A DNA stretch of 6,758 bases. It comes from an uncultured Lachnospiraceae bacterium. GTDB lineage: Bacteria; Bacillota_A; Clostridia; Lachnospirales; Lachnospiraceae. The translations under genes and the position numbers were made by a program. Location: the NCBI GenBank assembly GCA_946613735.1, contig CAMOFS010000086.1:1-6758 (forward strand), in the 5' to 3' direction. The notes below the pieces were generated by a model. The model searched no databases, was not told the DNA's origin, and saw nothing but the letters and a program-made list of their open reading frames with translations. Positions 6,664-6,758 of this stretch are shown in pieces. Each line of letters opens with the position of its first letter. Position 1 is the first letter of the stretch.

Positions 6664-6758
6664 TAAGGGGTAGTGTAAAAAGAGTATATGCGCTTTTTTT
6701 GGTCCTTTTGGTGCTGTCTGTTTTGACGGTAAGTATCACCGCTTTTGCAGGAGATACT
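6660..6758 (+). CDS. Secreted or membrane protein, 5' end (signal peptide only)
   Basis: The frame from TTG 6660 is open to the window end (33 residues). It reads as a classic Sec signal peptide: a basic start with R3, K7 and R8; a hydrophobic core YALFLVLLVLSVLTVSI (residues 10-26); then TAFA followed by GDT, with AFA-G a good type I signal peptidase site after residue 30. An AGGAG sits seven bases upstream of the TTG, and the start overlaps the dgt stop, so the gene is probably cotranscribed and coupled with dgt. There is no lipobox cysteine, so it is not an obvious lipoprotein. The mature protein lies outside the window and I cannot name its function. If the segment is not cleaved it would be an N-terminal membrane anchor instead. 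Confidence 0.7.
   Translation, partial: MIRGSVKRVYALFLVLLVLSVLTVSITAFAGDT

Noticed and set aside
1..6758. Search for a defence, phage or other novel multi-gene system
   Set aside because: All complete genes match housekeeping families with intact motifs and the expected co-directional order; no integrase, transposase, toxin-antitoxin pair or tRNA attachment site was seen.

Overview
The window looks like a piece of a Firmicutes (Clostridia) chromosome. The order plsX-acpP-rnc-smc, all on the + strand, is the classic Gram-positive lipid/RNase III/SMC cluster. Strong AGGAGG-type ribosome binding sites, the ACP sequence style (DSLDIFQIIMGVEEEL) and the spacer repeats whose translation gives CHSERSEES-like peptides make a Lachnospiraceae-type anaerobe my best guess. 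That guess is an inference; no species can be named from this sequence.

Layout: 2-181 is the 3' end of plsX. A spacer follows (182-262) with a two-part hairpin and a possible weak promoter, then acpP (263-493). A 16-bp hairpin ending in six T's (525-567) separates acpP from rnc. Its 3' arm also carries the best Shine-Dalgarno candidate for rnc (569-1279). The rnc-smc gap (1280-1442) is almost filled by an inverted-repeat element with 29-bp tandem repeats in its centre. smc (1443-5003) is intact and complete. The smc-dgt gap (5004-5220) holds the same repeat family as two tandem 75-bp inverted-repeat units on an 85-bp period, plus a truncated copy. A dGTPase-family HD hydrolase (5221-6663) follows. 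Its last codons carry the ribosome binding site of a TTG-initiated gene that begins a secreted or membrane protein, cut off by the window end (6660-6758).

How the genes fit together: PlsX makes acyl-phosphate for phospholipid synthesis from acyl-ACP, and AcpP is the acyl carrier. RNase III processes double-stranded RNA, Smc organises and segregates the chromosome, and the dGTPase homologue hydrolyses dNTPs. These are housekeeping genes. I see no defence system, phage, integrase, CRISPR, tRNA or rRNA. The points of interest are non-coding: the terminator/rnc start overlap, the plsX-acpP hairpin, the palindromic repeats in both gaps around smc, and the dgt neighbourhood, where ftsY would more usually follow smc.
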